Below are positions 36,546 to 48,652 of a stretch of DNA of 64,000 nucleotides, in pieces (position 1 is the first letter of the stretch; each line of letters opens with the position of its first letter). Below the pieces are notes generated by a model, which saw only the letters and a program-made list of their open reading frames with translations, was not told the DNA's origin and ran no database searches. Origin of the DNA: Sclerodactyla briareus. Taxonomy: Eukaryota > Echinodermata > Holothuroidea > Dendrochirotida > Sclerodactylidae. Both the position numbers and the translations under genes were made by a program. The DNA lies in contig JAODTK010001710.1 of the NCBI GenBank assembly GCA_026419785.1, positions 62,001-126,000 of the forward strand, read 5' to 3'.

Positions 36546-37522
36546 GGTGGCCAGTGATAAAGTTCGGCTATATTTCCTGCTATCACAATGACAATTTTTT
36601 GCCAGTAACCTGTTTGATAGTGTGTCATGACGAGCCTTCGTTGGGCTACGGGTAACAATAACTGGGGGCTTCAAGGTGATGTTGCATAAATGCTCGTTCC
36701 AATAGTGCTCATTCCATTTCAGCTTCTGGCCCCATCTCTACATCTACAGCCTACCCTTTCCTGGTTTCTTTTGGGTGAATCAGACATGGTGACATGGCAC
36801 ACCCACTTCTGCATCCTGGCCTAATGCTCTGATACAAATGAATGCCAACTTAAACCCACAAGGTCTTAGTGAGTACACCAAACAATTTATATCAGCTTAG
36901 ATTATTTGAGCAATGGGACTTCAGACCTAATGGGTGGGACAGGAAGGAGCAGGGGCCAGGGTAGGGGACAGGATTGGGAAGACAATACCCTGTTTGAATA
37001 CGGCAATGCAACAGCCTCTTCTGATGATCAGGCAAACCACCTTTTGCAGGTCGGACCTCCTATCATATATGGCCTGAAGCACGAAAGCTTCCAATTGGGG
37101 GCATTTGGTGAAGATTTACCCGCGAGAAATCTTACCCCAAAATTAACATGACATGAGCTTAATATGCAAGTTGTAATGAATAGCGTAATTGACATTGACA
37201 AAACCTCCATGGAAATTCATTCAAGTCAGGATGAAAGTTCTCGATGAGATTTCGTGGCAAAGAGGGATGTTTTTTTGTTTACTCTGTTCAGGTCACGACA
37301 TGCAATGTGATCGAAAACCAAGGTAGAATTTATTTTTGCAAGCGAACATCCACTAGAGTAAATATGTTACACAGTTGAAAGAATCATTCACAATACAAAC
37401 ACTGTCTGCCAATGCAGGTACTTTTTCCATAACACCACATTTGAACAGACTCCTTGATAGCTTCCCTTCTCCAACACCCATTCCCGAACTTAGAGAGAGG
37501 TTTCAAAGGACAACTGCAGGCT
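36546..37522. other. Non-coding, no gene seen
   Basis: An 81-codon plus frame at 36906-37151, Gly/Arg/Asp-rich at its start, is not recognised and lacks splice support. Confidence 0.4.
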
Positions 37523-37815
37523 TGACTACACAGAGTTATAGCGTGGAGAATGGAAAACTGTATCTATACGTCCAAACCCCATTTCAGTACGATGTTCCTA
37601 TGATGAGTTATTGGCCTTCAAAGTTTGGTTCCATTATGCAAAATGCATTACCACACATGGACAACACAGGAAAGTAGGTTGTGTATTTCATTGTTCCATT
37701 TTTTGGAAGAAGACAACATTTAGTAAAGTTCTGTTGTCTTTCTCTCATCAAAGTAACCGTCAACAACACCTACCCCCACGACAAAGCAAATCTCTCCCAT
37801 AGACTGAAGGCTTTT
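37523..37815 (+). repeat. Dispersed repeat, copy 1 (partner at 54.1 kb)
   Basis: Shared wording with 54140-54475 in the same order: ATGGAAAACTGTATCTATA, then CCCCATTTCAGTACGATGTT, TATGATGAGTTATTGGCCTT, GTATTTCATTGTTCCATTTT, CATCAAAGTAACCGT and CCATAGACTGAAGG. The copies are strongly diverged. A 100-codon frame at 37375-37677 overlaps it and is therefore discounted. Confidence 0.55.
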
Positions 37816-38668
37816 CGAAGTGAATAAATGTTTGACTTTCAATAGTAAACAAAGAATGTTCGCGAGATTGTGGAAGTATGACATTCATTATGGCATGATG
37901 GGATGCTTTTCAATCTTGCGCAATGCACATGCACAAATCTCAAAAGACAGTAACTCCATAATGATGCATTCAGTTTTTCTCCAGCTACTATGAATACTAA
38001 GTTTAATTTATCCTGCAGTTGTCCTTTAATGCTGCTTGGGCTACCAAGGAACATCCACAGTTGAAGAATGCTGGATTGTTGTTCCAAATATCACACACAC
38101 TTTGGAGCACCTTGGCTGAGTATGGGGAGAAGGAAAAGCCAGTATGATTTCAGGGCAGCTGTCTGTGAACAGATATCTGGACGGATTCTCTTATTTGTTC
38201 ATCTATGGGGCCCCCGCCCCGCCACCCACACATTCGTCTCTTCTCTCGCCCGCATGACGACGGTAACTAGGGAGTGAGAATATACTGTGGTGGTAGTGTC
38301 CTAATGAGGTAGACATGCTACATCTCCTTCCAAGTAACCAAATATCAATTGTTCATGCACAATTGTTCTGTTCCCTTTGCTTCCACCAACCGAGGCGACT
38401 TTTGAGAGCCGCACACCCCTCGGCAAATCCCTCAGGATGGCAACCCCGTCTGTAGTGTTGCCATGTGGTACAGCTTGGTTAGTCCCCACACGGGAGGAGG
38501 TATAACCACATTATATATGTACACAACACACACACTGGTAGAAAACTGGCTTGCATTTACAAGTACCCTGGTATTTTACTGTCATCAGGCAATGATCATC
38601 CTTGATCCTTCCAGATGCTTGGCGTTGCGCCAAAGCAAAAGTCGGGCCAGCATAGCTGCAGGACATCT
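37816..38668. other. 3' flank of the sialyltransferase C-terminal exon; no further gene seen
   Basis: On the minus strand this lies downstream of the putative stop at 38669-38671 and would contain the 3' UTR. I do not see an unambiguous polyadenylation signal close to the stop. Confidence 0.35.
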
Positions 38669-38995
38669 TCAGTGGACGACAGGGTAGAATATGCCCGCAA
38701 AGTTGAAGTATAGCTTGAACCAAGGGTGCCGGGAGAAGAGGTGGTGGCCCGCCACCTCGTATCGCCGTAGGAACGGCGTCTTAAGGGACTGGACACTGGC
38801 CCGCTTGGTGCTGTTGGTCCACTCGGGTAGTGGAAGTAGATCTTGTACAGCCAGGACCATCGGGCGATATGGCCTTCTCTGTGATGAAGAGGTGGCCCCC
38901 TGTGAGCCGAACTTCGCTGACCTTGTAGTAGCCACACTCCGTCCTCTCAGGATGAGATTGTAGAGTGGTATGGAGTCCGCTCATTAGGATGCTCG
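38669..38995 (-). CDS. ST6GALNAC-like: ST6GALNAC-type sialyltransferase (GT29), C-terminal exon, frameshifted
   Basis: GT29 enzymes are Golgi type II membrane proteins that transfer sialic acid from CMP-sialic acid to glycans; the ST6GALNAC group makes alpha-2,6 links to GalNAc. The exon opens at a strong acceptor (CTATGCTTTCAG) at 38996. It reads EHPNERTPYH, then HPERTECGYYKVSEV, then RLTGGHLFITEKA, then RWSWLYKIYFHYPEW. This is colinear with the family C-terminus: PYHYY, then DEC, then GGHRFITEK, then a Trp-rich segment ending FxHPxW. The motif VS pattern H-x4-E is intact as HLFITE. Pieces sit in three frames: PYH, then EC...EKA, then WSWLY, then PEW. At least three indels are therefore needed. 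Beyond PEW one frame runs about 45 residues to the stop at 38669, longer than usual. It pairs with the exon at 45332-45441. Confidence 0.75.
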
Positions 38996-39494
38996 CTGAA
39001 AGCATAGAAAGAAGTCGCAAATTATTGCAGGATAATTTCTACTTCAGTTGAATTTGCGCGCATGCTGGACTGCTGATCCAATAGCTGCAAGAAAGCAACA
39101 AAAAGTTGAAAATTTGGGGCCCAGTCCAAAGCAGGTTGAGTGCGGGTGGAGGAGAGGGAACAGAAGATAGTATGCCGCATCCTTGATTAGCTGTCCACAC
39201 AAAACTTGTAGAGACACTCGGTAGTTAGAGTAACACCCACTCCTGATGCATATCTCTATATGCTAAGGCATGAACAATACGGTGTGTGCTGTGTGTTATA
39301 GCAGTCGCTGCTTTGTAATACAATTTTTGTTGCAGGCTAGTCCGGTAGCCCATTACTTATTACTTTCCGCAGTATATACTCTGTTGGAATGGAGATTGTG
39401 AATACTCATGTACTGCAATTTAATGATAGAAGAAAACAGAAAACGAAAAGAAAATTGTTGATTAGGGTCGATACCATGATTAAAAGAATGTTTC

Positions 39495-41640
39495 TTTTTT
39501 TTTTTTTTTCTTTGATGAGATTGCCCAACATTCCATAAGGAACAAAACGAGCAGGGCTGGGTGTGTGCAGTGCTACTAAACGGGGGGGAAAGTGCTAGTC
39601 CCGATGCTGAAGCCTCAGGTGTCGTTCGACAGCAGCTTTGAAGTTCGCTGGGCTGACTATACTCGTTATCTCAGGTGGCAGTTGTTCCAGTCCCCGGTGG
39701 TTCTTGGAATGAAGGAGTATTCGTAGCAGTCCCGACGGGTGTGATGCTCATATAATTGTTCGAGTTGGAGCGGCGGTTCTACATTGGCTGGCTGAACGGT
39801 GCCATGAATAGGAAATGGCACGGTGCCCCCCTATGGCTTTGTGAAAAGTAGAAGCCTGTTTAGTCTCCCTCCTAGTGGTCACATGATCCCACTGAAGGTT
39901 TTGAACAAGGGCATAAGTACTGTGGTCCCAATCATAATTGTTGTGTACCATTCTGGCTGGCACGTCCTGAACCCTTTCGCTTCTTATTGAGCTTTACAGT
40001 GTACGGGTCCCAAACCAGGAACATATTCAATGCTTGGCGATGAGGGTCGTATCAAACTCTGCTTTGGGGTCTTTAGTACAGGAGTATGTTGCATTTTTCA
40101 GCATGAATTTCATGTTTTGTCCAGGCTGCGATAAGGTCAGGTCCTTGTAGCAGTTCAGAGTCTTGTATGGAATTAATGTTTCTATAAAGAACACAATCAT
40201 CAGCAAACAGCCTAACATTGAGTGTAGGTGGTCTGGCAAATCATTTATATAGGCGTTGAACAACAATGGGCCTAAAACAATTCCCTTGCGGAACAACCAG
40301 AATCAACACTTGCCCATTGAGAAAAACCCCCACCCAACCCAAACACTGTTTGTGGTGTTTGAGCAGCGGATATCCACCTATTCATTGTGCCATCAATGCC
40401 ATACTGGTCGAGCTTCAGAAGAAGCCGGTTGTGTGGAACGGTGTCAAATGCCTTTGAAAATTCCCATGATGATGACATCAGTCTGTTTGCTCCTCGTATT
40501 AGAGAGAAAGCCCGATCATGGTACGTTCTGGATCATTTGAGTCTTACAGAATGTTTGGTCCTAAACCCGGCTGTTGTGGTGTGAGAATACTATGGGGTCA
40601 AAGTGGCCATTATGTGCGAATGAACGATATGCTCTAAAAGCTTACTCGGACTGAGTCAAGGAAAGGGTCGGTAATTGCATGGCTTTTCACGAGGCCCCTT
40701 CTTATGAAGTGGGGAAAATGGTTTTTCACCCTCCAGTCAGCCAGGGAGTTCGCCTGTGTACAAACGAGACTTGAAAAATAATGGCCAACATGGGTGGCTA
40801 TTCGTTGCATACTCGTTTAGGACCTGTGTGGTAATCTCAGGCCAGTCTCTTTAAGTGGGATTTAATGTTTTGGCAACAGTTTTTCCACCCCATTCACAGA
40901 AACAAAGATCTTGGGCATGGATGGATACTATCAACCACAGTTGGCAGGGTTTCCATGTTTTCTTAGTGAAGACAGAAGTGAATTGCAGGTTCAGAAACTC
41001 GGCCTTCTGTATATTGTCAGAGACCAAAACTCCCTGGTCCTTGAGTGTGGAATGCCAGTTGTGTTTTTTTCCTCAATTTGTTTCCAACGACCAGAATTTC
41101 TTTTTTGAGTCCATGCAAGTTTTCATAATATAGCTCCGGTAATGCTTGTCTGGTGATTTTGTGGGTAGATTTCCTAGATTCTCTAAAAATTTCCCAATCC
41201 TCAGGATTTTGACTGCCATACCTTGTGTAGCTTTTTTTGTTTTTTTTCCTAAGAGAACTCTGTATTTTCTGATTCAGCCATCGGTGCTTATTTTTACTAG
41301 TGATCATTTTAGTTGGGATGTGAATATTCATTATCTCCTGGAGCTTGGTTGTGAAATCTCTCCATATATGCTCAACATTCCCTGGTTGGGGGGATTCTTT
41401 CCAATAAAAGTCATGACTGAATATAGTCAGATCATTCCTCATGTTTTCAGTGTAAGCTTTCTTGGTAGACTTTATATGGTTCAAGATGACAGAATTTAGG
41501 GTTGAGGCTGATGGTAAGCACTGGAATTCCATCATGGTCACTCACTGTCATAGCAGCATTTTCTGGAATACTCCTGATACAAATTTTAAAACACATTGGA
41601 GTGATGCTACCTATGCTGTACATGACCAGCAACACAAGGA
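39495..41640 (-). mobile_element. 5'-truncated non-LTR retrotransposon (LINE, endonuclease tail plus reverse transcriptase), multiply frameshifted
   Basis: Minus strand, in order. An endonuclease C-terminal motif SDHDGIPVLTISLNPK lies near 41520. A linker of about 150 residues at 41017-41440 (TENMRNDLTIFSHDFYW; NVEHIWRDFTTKLQEIM; HRWLNQKIQ) follows. RT block FSKAFDTVPHNRLLLKLDQY lies near 40450. Then come GIVLGPLLFNAYINDLP at 40230-40290 and, in another frame, the catalytic-box region VRLFADDCVLYRNI near 40210. Thumb/C-terminal residues (VHNNYDWDHSTYALVQNLQW; LPPEITSIVSPANFKAAVER) end at a stop at 39595-39597. A T15 run at 39495-39509 marks the poly-A tail. Most of the endonuclease is missing and the frame breaks repeatedly, so it is dead as assembled. 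It resembles Jockey/CR1-type LINEs. It lies in an intron of the sialyltransferase gene, in the gene's orientation. Confidence 0.88.
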
Positions 41641-41896
41641 TTGCATTATTGGATCACGCACCTGTAATCATAGGTGGACAAGAGCTCCGCTGATCACAGG
41701 CGACCACAAAAAGGTGGATCGTGATCTTGATGACAAGTGCTTCATCCCATGTGAACGCAGGGTAGGTTTCCTCTCGGTGTGAATCATGCAACTGCTTGCT
41801 TATGGCGAAGGTTATACAGATTCACACGATTCAAATAGTTGGGTGCCACAAACCTTGCATTGAAGCTGATGACTAGCTTTGAGGAAGTCAAATAGC

Positions 41897-42984
41897 ATAA
41901 CAATGTTGTCCATGAGTATTTCCATAATATTACGGCGAGTTTAGCTGCTGCTAAACCTTATAACGATAGTGGAATACCTTTCCAACGCTTTGACCAATTG
42001 CTCTGAAACTCGATACACATGGTCGCCATGGATTTATTTTTTGGATGGGTCTGGAGGGGGGCTGAGCCACATAGCTGACGCTCTCTGATTTCAGTGATTT
42101 TTTCAAGTTTGTCAGATGTAGACTACCTCTATTCCTGACAGGAATCAGGGACATTTCACAGGACATCAGAGGTCAAATCAGCATAATTGTAGCAATTTTT
42201 CAAATTTTGTCAAATTTCAATGAAACTTGGTACATATGGACTTTGTGAGGCCCTGACAAAAGTTCATTCGAAGGTCAGCAGAGGTCCTCTGATTAGGGGT
42301 ATTTGGTGTTTGCACAGCAATAGCATAGTTTTATCTCATGGGACCATTATTAGGCCCACACTGTTCATGCACACCAAAGACTAAAGTTCATCTGGATTCA
42401 GCCAAACGAATGATTAAACAATACTGTACTCACTCCCTTCACCACCCGACCCTAATAAATAATTTCTATTCAAGAAAGGGACCCGTTTCCTATTGTCTGT
42501 CGCACTAGGTCGATCAGAACACGTAACTGGTTCAAGCTGTTTCCCACTGCAATTGCAAGTCCATGCAATCCCCAGAGCTGGGACCTTGATTCATATGGAA
42601 CTCCCAGTGCATTGTTACTATTAGGCTGTTATCGATGCAGGAGATGATCGTCGACGTTTGCGCAGATGTGCCCGATCAATAATCCACTCCTAGGTGGACC
42701 ATCAGTAGCAGAACATGAAACACATGGGAGCCCTGTGTGGATGCATGTCAGAACCCTGACATGGGCACTACACAATTAGGAAAATACCAAATCCTATATA
42801 CTGTATATAGCACTTTTTTTCCACAATCATAGGACCCGAAAGAGAAGGGACCAGCAACTATACAGTGCTGGTTGAAGAACCACTAGATATGGACTATGTG
42901 ATATTCTCAGTTTTTGGCAGGAGGGGGGGGGGGGGGAAGGCACTTCCTAATTTTCGGTCGTGGGACATTAGATAACTTCCTATA
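41897..42984 (+). repeat. 1.09 kb tandem duplication, copy A
   Basis: From ATAACAATGTTGTCCATGAG to ATTAGATAACTTCCTAT. Repeated immediately at 42985 with only scattered single-base differences and a G-run length change (near 42923-42936). The 71-codon minus frames at 41951 and 43038 are identical because the DNA is. It includes a dispersed-repeat phrase, CAATGAAACTTGGTACATAT. Confidence 0.88.
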
Positions 42985-44190
42985 TAACAATGTTGTCCAT
43001 GAGTATTTTCATAATATTACGGCGAGTTTAGCTGCTGCTAAACCTTATAACGATAGTGGAATACCTTTCCAACGCTTTGACCAATTGCTCTGAAACTCGA
43101 TACACATGGTCGCCATGGATTTATTTTTTGGATGGGTCTGGAGGGGGGCTGAGCCACATAGCTGACGCTCTCTGATTTCAGTGATTTTTTCAAGTTTGTC
43201 AGATGTAGACTACCTCTATTCCTGACAGGAATCAGGGACATTTCACAGGACATCAGAGGTCAAATCAGCATAATTATAGCAATTTTTCAAATTTTGTCAA
43301 ATTTCAATGAAACTTGGTACATATGGACTTTGTGAGGCCCTGACAAAAGTTCATTCGAAGGTCAGCAGAGGTCCTCTGATTAGGGGTATTTGGTGTTTGC
43401 ACAGCAATAGCATAGTTTTATCTCATGGGACCATTATTAGGCCCACACTGTTCATGCACACCAAAGACTAAAGTTCATCTGGATTCAGCCAAACGAATGA
43501 TTAGATTAGGGGTATTTGGTGTTTGCACAGCAATAGCATAGTTTTATCTCATGGGACCATTATTAGGCCCACACTGTTCATGCACACCAAAGACTAAGTT
43601 CATCTGGATTCAGCCAAACGAATGATTAAACAATCTGTACTCACTCCCTTCACCACCCGACCCTAATAATAATTTCTATTCAAGAAAGAGACCCGTTTCC
43701 TATTGTCTGTCGCACTAGGTCGATCAGAACACGTAACTGGTTCAAGCTGTTTCCCACTGCAACTGCAAGTCATGCATCCCCAGAGCTGAGACCTTGATTC
43801 ATATGGAACTCCCAGTGCATTGTTACTATTAGGCCTGTTATCGATGCAGGAGATGATCGTCGACGTTTGCGCAGATGTGCCCGATCAATAATCCACTCCT
43901 AGGTGGACCATCAGTAGCAGAACATGAAACACATGGGAGCCCTGTGTGGATGCATGTCAGAACCCTGACATGGGCACTACACAATTAGGAAAATACCAAA
44001 TCCTATATACTGTACATAGCACTTTTCCACCAATCATAGGGACCCGAAAGAGAAGGGACCAGCAACTAATACAGTGCTGGTTGAAGACCCACTAGATATG
44101 GACTATGTGATATTCTCAGTTTTTGGCAGGAGGGGGGGGGGGGGGGGCACTTCCTAATTTTCGGTCGTGGGACATTAGATAACTTCCTAT
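42985..44190 (+). repeat. 1.09 kb tandem duplication, copy B, with nested 126 bp duplication
   Basis: Same unit as copy A, but a 126 bp block starting GATTAGGGGTATTTGG is itself doubled (43378-43503 and 43504-43628). The junction between A and B is CTTCCTAT|ATAACAATG. Sequence to the right continues into the longer repeat shared with 48.1 kb. Confidence 0.88.
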
Positions 44191-44654
44191 TCCCGCGCCA
44201 CCTATCATATACTGCCATATTTCATTGGTGAAGGTACCTGCTCGGAAGGATATAGTTGACGTCTAAAGATCCCTGTTATGATCCGGAATGAAATTGACCC
44301 AGATTTTCTAACCACTCAAGTTGCCAGCGGCAACGTCACGTTTCAGCCATACCATGGGCTTGTTAGTGCTACATTACTACATTCAGCTCATTACTACACT
44401 CAGTCATGTGTTTACATGCAGGTCTTTGACTCTGTGTTATCAATCTGTCCTTCCCTACCACATACGTCAATCCATCTTCAGAAGGGTGGGGGACATGACC
44501 AAAGTGGAGGGAGACATGACCTTGCTGCCAAAAAATTACTGTGTGAAAAATTAAAATCAATGGGAGCATCCTCAAAATGTGGGGGGGACAACATCCCCCC
44601 AGGATTGACGCCCATGTTCCCTACCCTGTCTAGTCAGTTCAGCTTTACAGTTTA
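44054..44654 (+). repeat. Dispersed repeat shared with 48.1 kb, copy 1
   Basis: From GGGACCAGCAACTAATACAG through a long G run and CCACCTATCATATACTGCC to AGCTTTACAGTTTACC. Colinear with 48087-48652 over about 560 bp. Its left half overlaps copy B of the tandem duplication, so the ancestral repeat extends left of the 48 kb copy. The 137-codon frame at 44278-44691 lies within it and is discounted. Confidence 0.75.
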
Positions 44655-45331
44655 CCTACCTACAAAACACCTGACGATGAATCAGCATTAAAGTAGAAGG
44701 GGATTTACCCATGTCATTACAGGAGAATTAGACAAAGATTCTGCAAATTATGAGTTATTATGCACCCTGGAGGCATGATTCAGAGTAATACAGTACCTGA
44801 AAATCTATACAACGAAACACAATGGCAATAAAACATGTTACAAAATGCTAGTGTGGGCGTGTGGCTTTAACAAAGAGCTGATTTCAGACCAGCCAACTCA
44901 GGTCCTCATTGAAGTTCAATAGCCATGCAACAGAGATTTTGAGATTGCGCAATAAATTATGAATTCGGGGTTCGGGGAGGGGGAGGAAAACAAGGAAGCT
45001 CATTGAGGAACCCTGGCCATATTGATTGTGGATGAGCACTGGCGATAACTCGCTTCCTTTTCTCGCATAGTGCTCAGATCGATGATATCGAGGCAGGGGG
45101 TAACAAATCCCGACCTGATGTGGGGACCGCTATTCTACGTCCTTCTGCAAAAGGACGATCAGTACTCCTCTCTCTCGCTGCCTACTAGAGATCCAAAATT
45201 AATTTTACCCATAGGTCTTCCAGCCACAGAGTTGGGTACGCTAATGACTGTTTAAGTTTTACCGTGGGCTAGTAACGTACTGCATTATGAAGCTCACGAG
45301 TACACTCCGGGTCAACCAGGACCTAGCATAC

Positions 45332-45441
45332 CTGCAAATAATTCTCGTAGACCATCCCATAGAGGTTGATCGACTCGCAGGTGTCTATTGCATATAACAT
45401 CGTAAACCAGCCAGTCGAGAACACCAAGTCTTGCTTGTGCT
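45332..45441 (-). CDS. ST6GALNAC-like: ST6GALNAC-type sialyltransferase, sialylmotif S exon
   Basis: A clean 110 bp exon between acceptor CTTGTTTGCAG (45442) and donor TTGCAG|GTATGC (45331). It reads HKQDLVFSTGWFTMLYAID then TCESINLYGMVYENYLQ. STGWFTM-x-x-A-x-x-x-C-x-x-I-x-x-YGM is the sialylmotif S of the ST6GALNAC III-VI type, including the conserved Cys that pairs with motif L. If the TTT near the end is read as TT, the exon ends NYCS, as in family members (NYC or TYC), and joins in frame to EHPNERTPYH in the next exon. The indel is therefore probably a homopolymer error. Downstream lies a 6.3 kb intron holding the LINE and the tandem duplication. Confidence 0.85.
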
Positions 45442-46774
45442 CTGCAAACAAGAAAAAGATCAATGATCGCTCTGTGACATAAAAAGTGTATTTGCCTAAC
45501 ACTGACAGGAGCTGCATGACTTGTGGTTGATTAACAAACACTTGAAAGGGCAGAAGTTTATAAATGTTTACAGTGTATGCAATTCAAAGGCTAAGATCGT
45601 AGTTATTCCAAATATATTAGTCACCCTTCCCTGGCTCCCTCATGTTCTGGAAACATGCAAGAAAGTCATTACCCAGCCCTATTAATGCTGCTTACAAAAA
45701 TACAGAGTTTATTGTTTCAAAGCGGCAAGCTTGACTCAAGACAGAACAAGAACAAAGTAATACAAAGTGAATAAAAAAAATTGCTGTCTGAGACAAGACA
45801 GACCTAGGTGTTCATTAAAAAAATTCTTGTTTCTAAAAAAATACATGCTTTATGTTTGCATGTCACAGACTTTCCTATTGCCTCGTAAAATAGGAGAGGA
45901 CACAAGGCCATGGAGAAGGGTGTGGTTGGGGTAATTGGGGCAACCGAATGGTCTAAGAGGGAAGTCGCAGCCCCTCAGTTTGGAGCTGGAATGGTAGTGG
46001 TCAGGATTCATCTAGGTAAAATCCATGAGTTGGAGAGGAGACAAGAATTGGTAATGTTCACAAACTTTGTATCTCTGCAATTCTGAGGACTTGGAAATGC
46101 TTTGACTCGCCCCTAAAGACCACATGTATTCCACATGCACTACTGAAATCAAAACAAAGTTTGGAAAATCACATATTGAATCATTCAAATTTGACTCTGA
46201 TGACCTGACCTCCACTCAGTTGTGCCAGGATTATTGGTAAGGATCTACAATCCAAATTTTGTTGAAATCCACTGAACTAGGAAAAATCTGGGAAATTATG
46301 CACATTATCAACTCCCAGTCATGTACTTTGAATTTATGAGAATATGATGGATCTTTGTGCAACTTATAGGTCAAACAAACACAGCATTGGGAAGTTATTG
46401 TGCTGATGCCTAATCAGCACAGAGTTACCAGGGAGGGTGGTATCCCAAAGCTGCCTGCAGGCTGTGGCTACACACCAGGACCAATAATATTTCCTGGCAC
46501 TCCTACTGTGTGGATATTTTCTTTTTCATACAGCATCTGCCAGAGTGGAAGCTAAACACTCACAGCATACAATAGCAGACAAAACATCTAAAATAGTCAA
46601 ATAGGCGATGCTCAGTACAGTCAATAGTCAGTCGTAGGATATACCGTACGGTGTGTGGTTAGGTAGATAATTTCATGACATATCCTTGACTAACAGTGAA
46701 AAACACTCAAACTTCTACCTTTCAGCATATCGGAATCATCAGTCAGGGTATTGACAGCAGGGGAAGTGTGAGGG
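45442..46774. other. Intronic/intergenic, no further exon found
   Basis: The family needs roughly 100 residues between motifs L and S. I searched the minus strand here and up to 49.79 kb for a plausible exon and did not find one. Part of 46.0-46.3 kb reads like a degenerate copy of the ATGCAAATTAG-type dispersed repeats. Confidence 0.4.
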
Positions 46775-46807
46775 AGGGGGGGGGGGGGGGGGGGGGGGGT
46801 GGGGGGT
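46775..46807. repeat. Poly-G tract
   Basis: A G run of over 20 bases with one T interruption near 46800. The Gly-rich plus frame through it is an artefact. Confidence 0.88.
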
Positions 46808-48086
46808 GTAGTTTCTTCCACCGACAAACAGTTTTTTTCCAATCCATGAATTTCTACTCATTTTATCTTTCTTCCTTCATTCACATATTGTGGTGATCCT
46901 GGTAGCGGCTGCAATATCTTGATTTTTGGTTTCCTATGTCCTCATTCAACCTGTGTTGTCAGCTTTCACCCCTTCATTTTATTTTAAATCTCTCTTCCCC
47001 ACACTTATCAACTTTTTGATATTTTCAGGCTTCCCCTTCCCAGTGATGCACTCTGCCACCCCCTGACAGTATTCTTGGAATGACCTACGTATGGAAAGTT
47101 ACTGGCAAGAGAGCATGTGTACTCTTGTTCACTGCATCCCCAGCCAAGAAGCCAAGAGCACCTAACACACGGAAGGAACTGCTTTCAGGAAGAACGGAGG
47201 AAAAAACAAATCCATTGCCAGCCACCCAGAGACCATCAGTTCACACTCAAGTGAACTGAAAATGAAAGTATAACTCGACCATGTGGGTTGCATCTTTCTT
47301 TGAATCCAAGTTGAACGGCTGTATCGGTGCAATGTGAAGTGCAATAATGTGACTTGCGCTTCACTGTTACTAGATTTTCCCCAAGTTTGCAAATGTTGTC
47401 CATTTCCACAACAATTAAGCGACTATAAAACGTATAGCGCAGGCCTGCAATATGCTGCTGTGTATTATTATTATTATTATTATTATTACAGACTTAATGT
47501 ATTATTAGCATCATCAATAACAAATAACAAAAAATAACAACACAACTGTAACGTCACAGTCTGACTGAGACATTCAAAAGCTTCCTCGTTTTATGATTTT
47601 AGGCTGGGTCCACCTAAACTCAAAGTGTATACCTAACATTAATGTAAACCTTAGGCTTATGTCTAGCATTAGGACTAGTGTTTTATTTTTTCAGATTGTG
47701 GTGCTGTTTTAAACTGCATGCTCCCCCGACTGGAAAAGGAATATTTAGTGCTGCTCATTATATGCTTAACTATGCTGTAAGAATGAAAATTTGAAATTAC
47801 TGAAGAAAATGAACATGGCCTATGGCAAGAAAATTGATATCTGTTTGAATATACTAATGGGAATTCAATTTATTCAATTTGTCTAGAGAGAATTTCTTTC
47901 ATTCTGCAACAACTTCAACCCCCCTCATGAACAAAAACTATTTTTCCAAGTTCCTGGAGTGTGATCGCACTTCAGTTGCTCTAAAATTCTTTGGTGGGGA
48001 ATTCAGTAACCTTTATTGAAAGGTTATGAGATCTTCACAGCACATATTATTGTACTGACAGGTCACAGTTGGTGATAGCTAGGGAG
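46808..48086. other. Non-coding with (TTA)n microsatellite
   Basis: (TTA)n at 47464-47488. A minus frame at 47162-47392 is open but unrecognised. The rest is AT-rich and featureless. Confidence 0.5.
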
Positions 48087-48652
48087 GGACCAGCAACTAA
48101 TACAGTGCTGGTTGAAGACCCACTAGATATCGACTATGTGATATTCTCAGTTTTTGGCGGGGGGGGGGGGGGGAAGGCACTGCCTCCTTTTCAGTCGTGG
48201 GACATTAGATAACTTCCTATTCCGGCCACCTATCATATACTGCATATGTCATTGGTGAAAGGTACCTGCTCGGAAGGATATAGTTGACGTCTGAAAGATC
48301 CTGTTGATCTCAATGAAATTGACCCAGGATTTTCTAACCACTCAAGTTACCAGCAGCAACGTCACGTTTCAGCCATACCATGGGCTTGTTAGTGCTACAT
48401 TACTACACTCAGTCATTTGTTTACATGCAAGTCTGTGACTCTGTGTTATCCTATCTGTCCTTCCCTATCACATACGTCCTCCATCTTCAGCTCAGAAAGG
48501 GGGGGGACATGCACCAAAGTGGAGGGAGACATGACCTTGCTGCCAAAAAAATTACTGTGTGAAAAATTAAAATCAATTGGAGCATCCTCAAAATGTGGGG
48601 ATGCAAAATTTCTATTGCGTGGAGTTGTCACAGATTTTCAGCTTCACAGTTG
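48087..48652 (+). repeat. Dispersed repeat shared with 44.1 kb, copy 2
   Basis: Begins GGGACCAGCAACTAATACAG and ends near CAGCTTCACAGTT, with the same internal order as 44054-44654 including the G run. It differs by substitutions (TATCGACTATG versus TATGGACTATG) and small indels. Near the end the two copies diverge for about 40 bases. Confidence 0.75.

Noticed and set aside
37375-37677. 100-codon plus-strand frame
   Set aside because: Its second half lies inside a dispersed repeat also present at 54.1 kb, where the frame is not kept.
41951-43253. Two identical 71-codon minus frames suggesting a conserved small gene
   Set aside because: They are identical because the underlying 1.09 kb DNA is duplicated, not because of protein constraint.
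44278-44691. 137-codon plus-strand frame
   Set aside because: It is contained in a dispersed repeat. The 48 kb copy breaks the frame.
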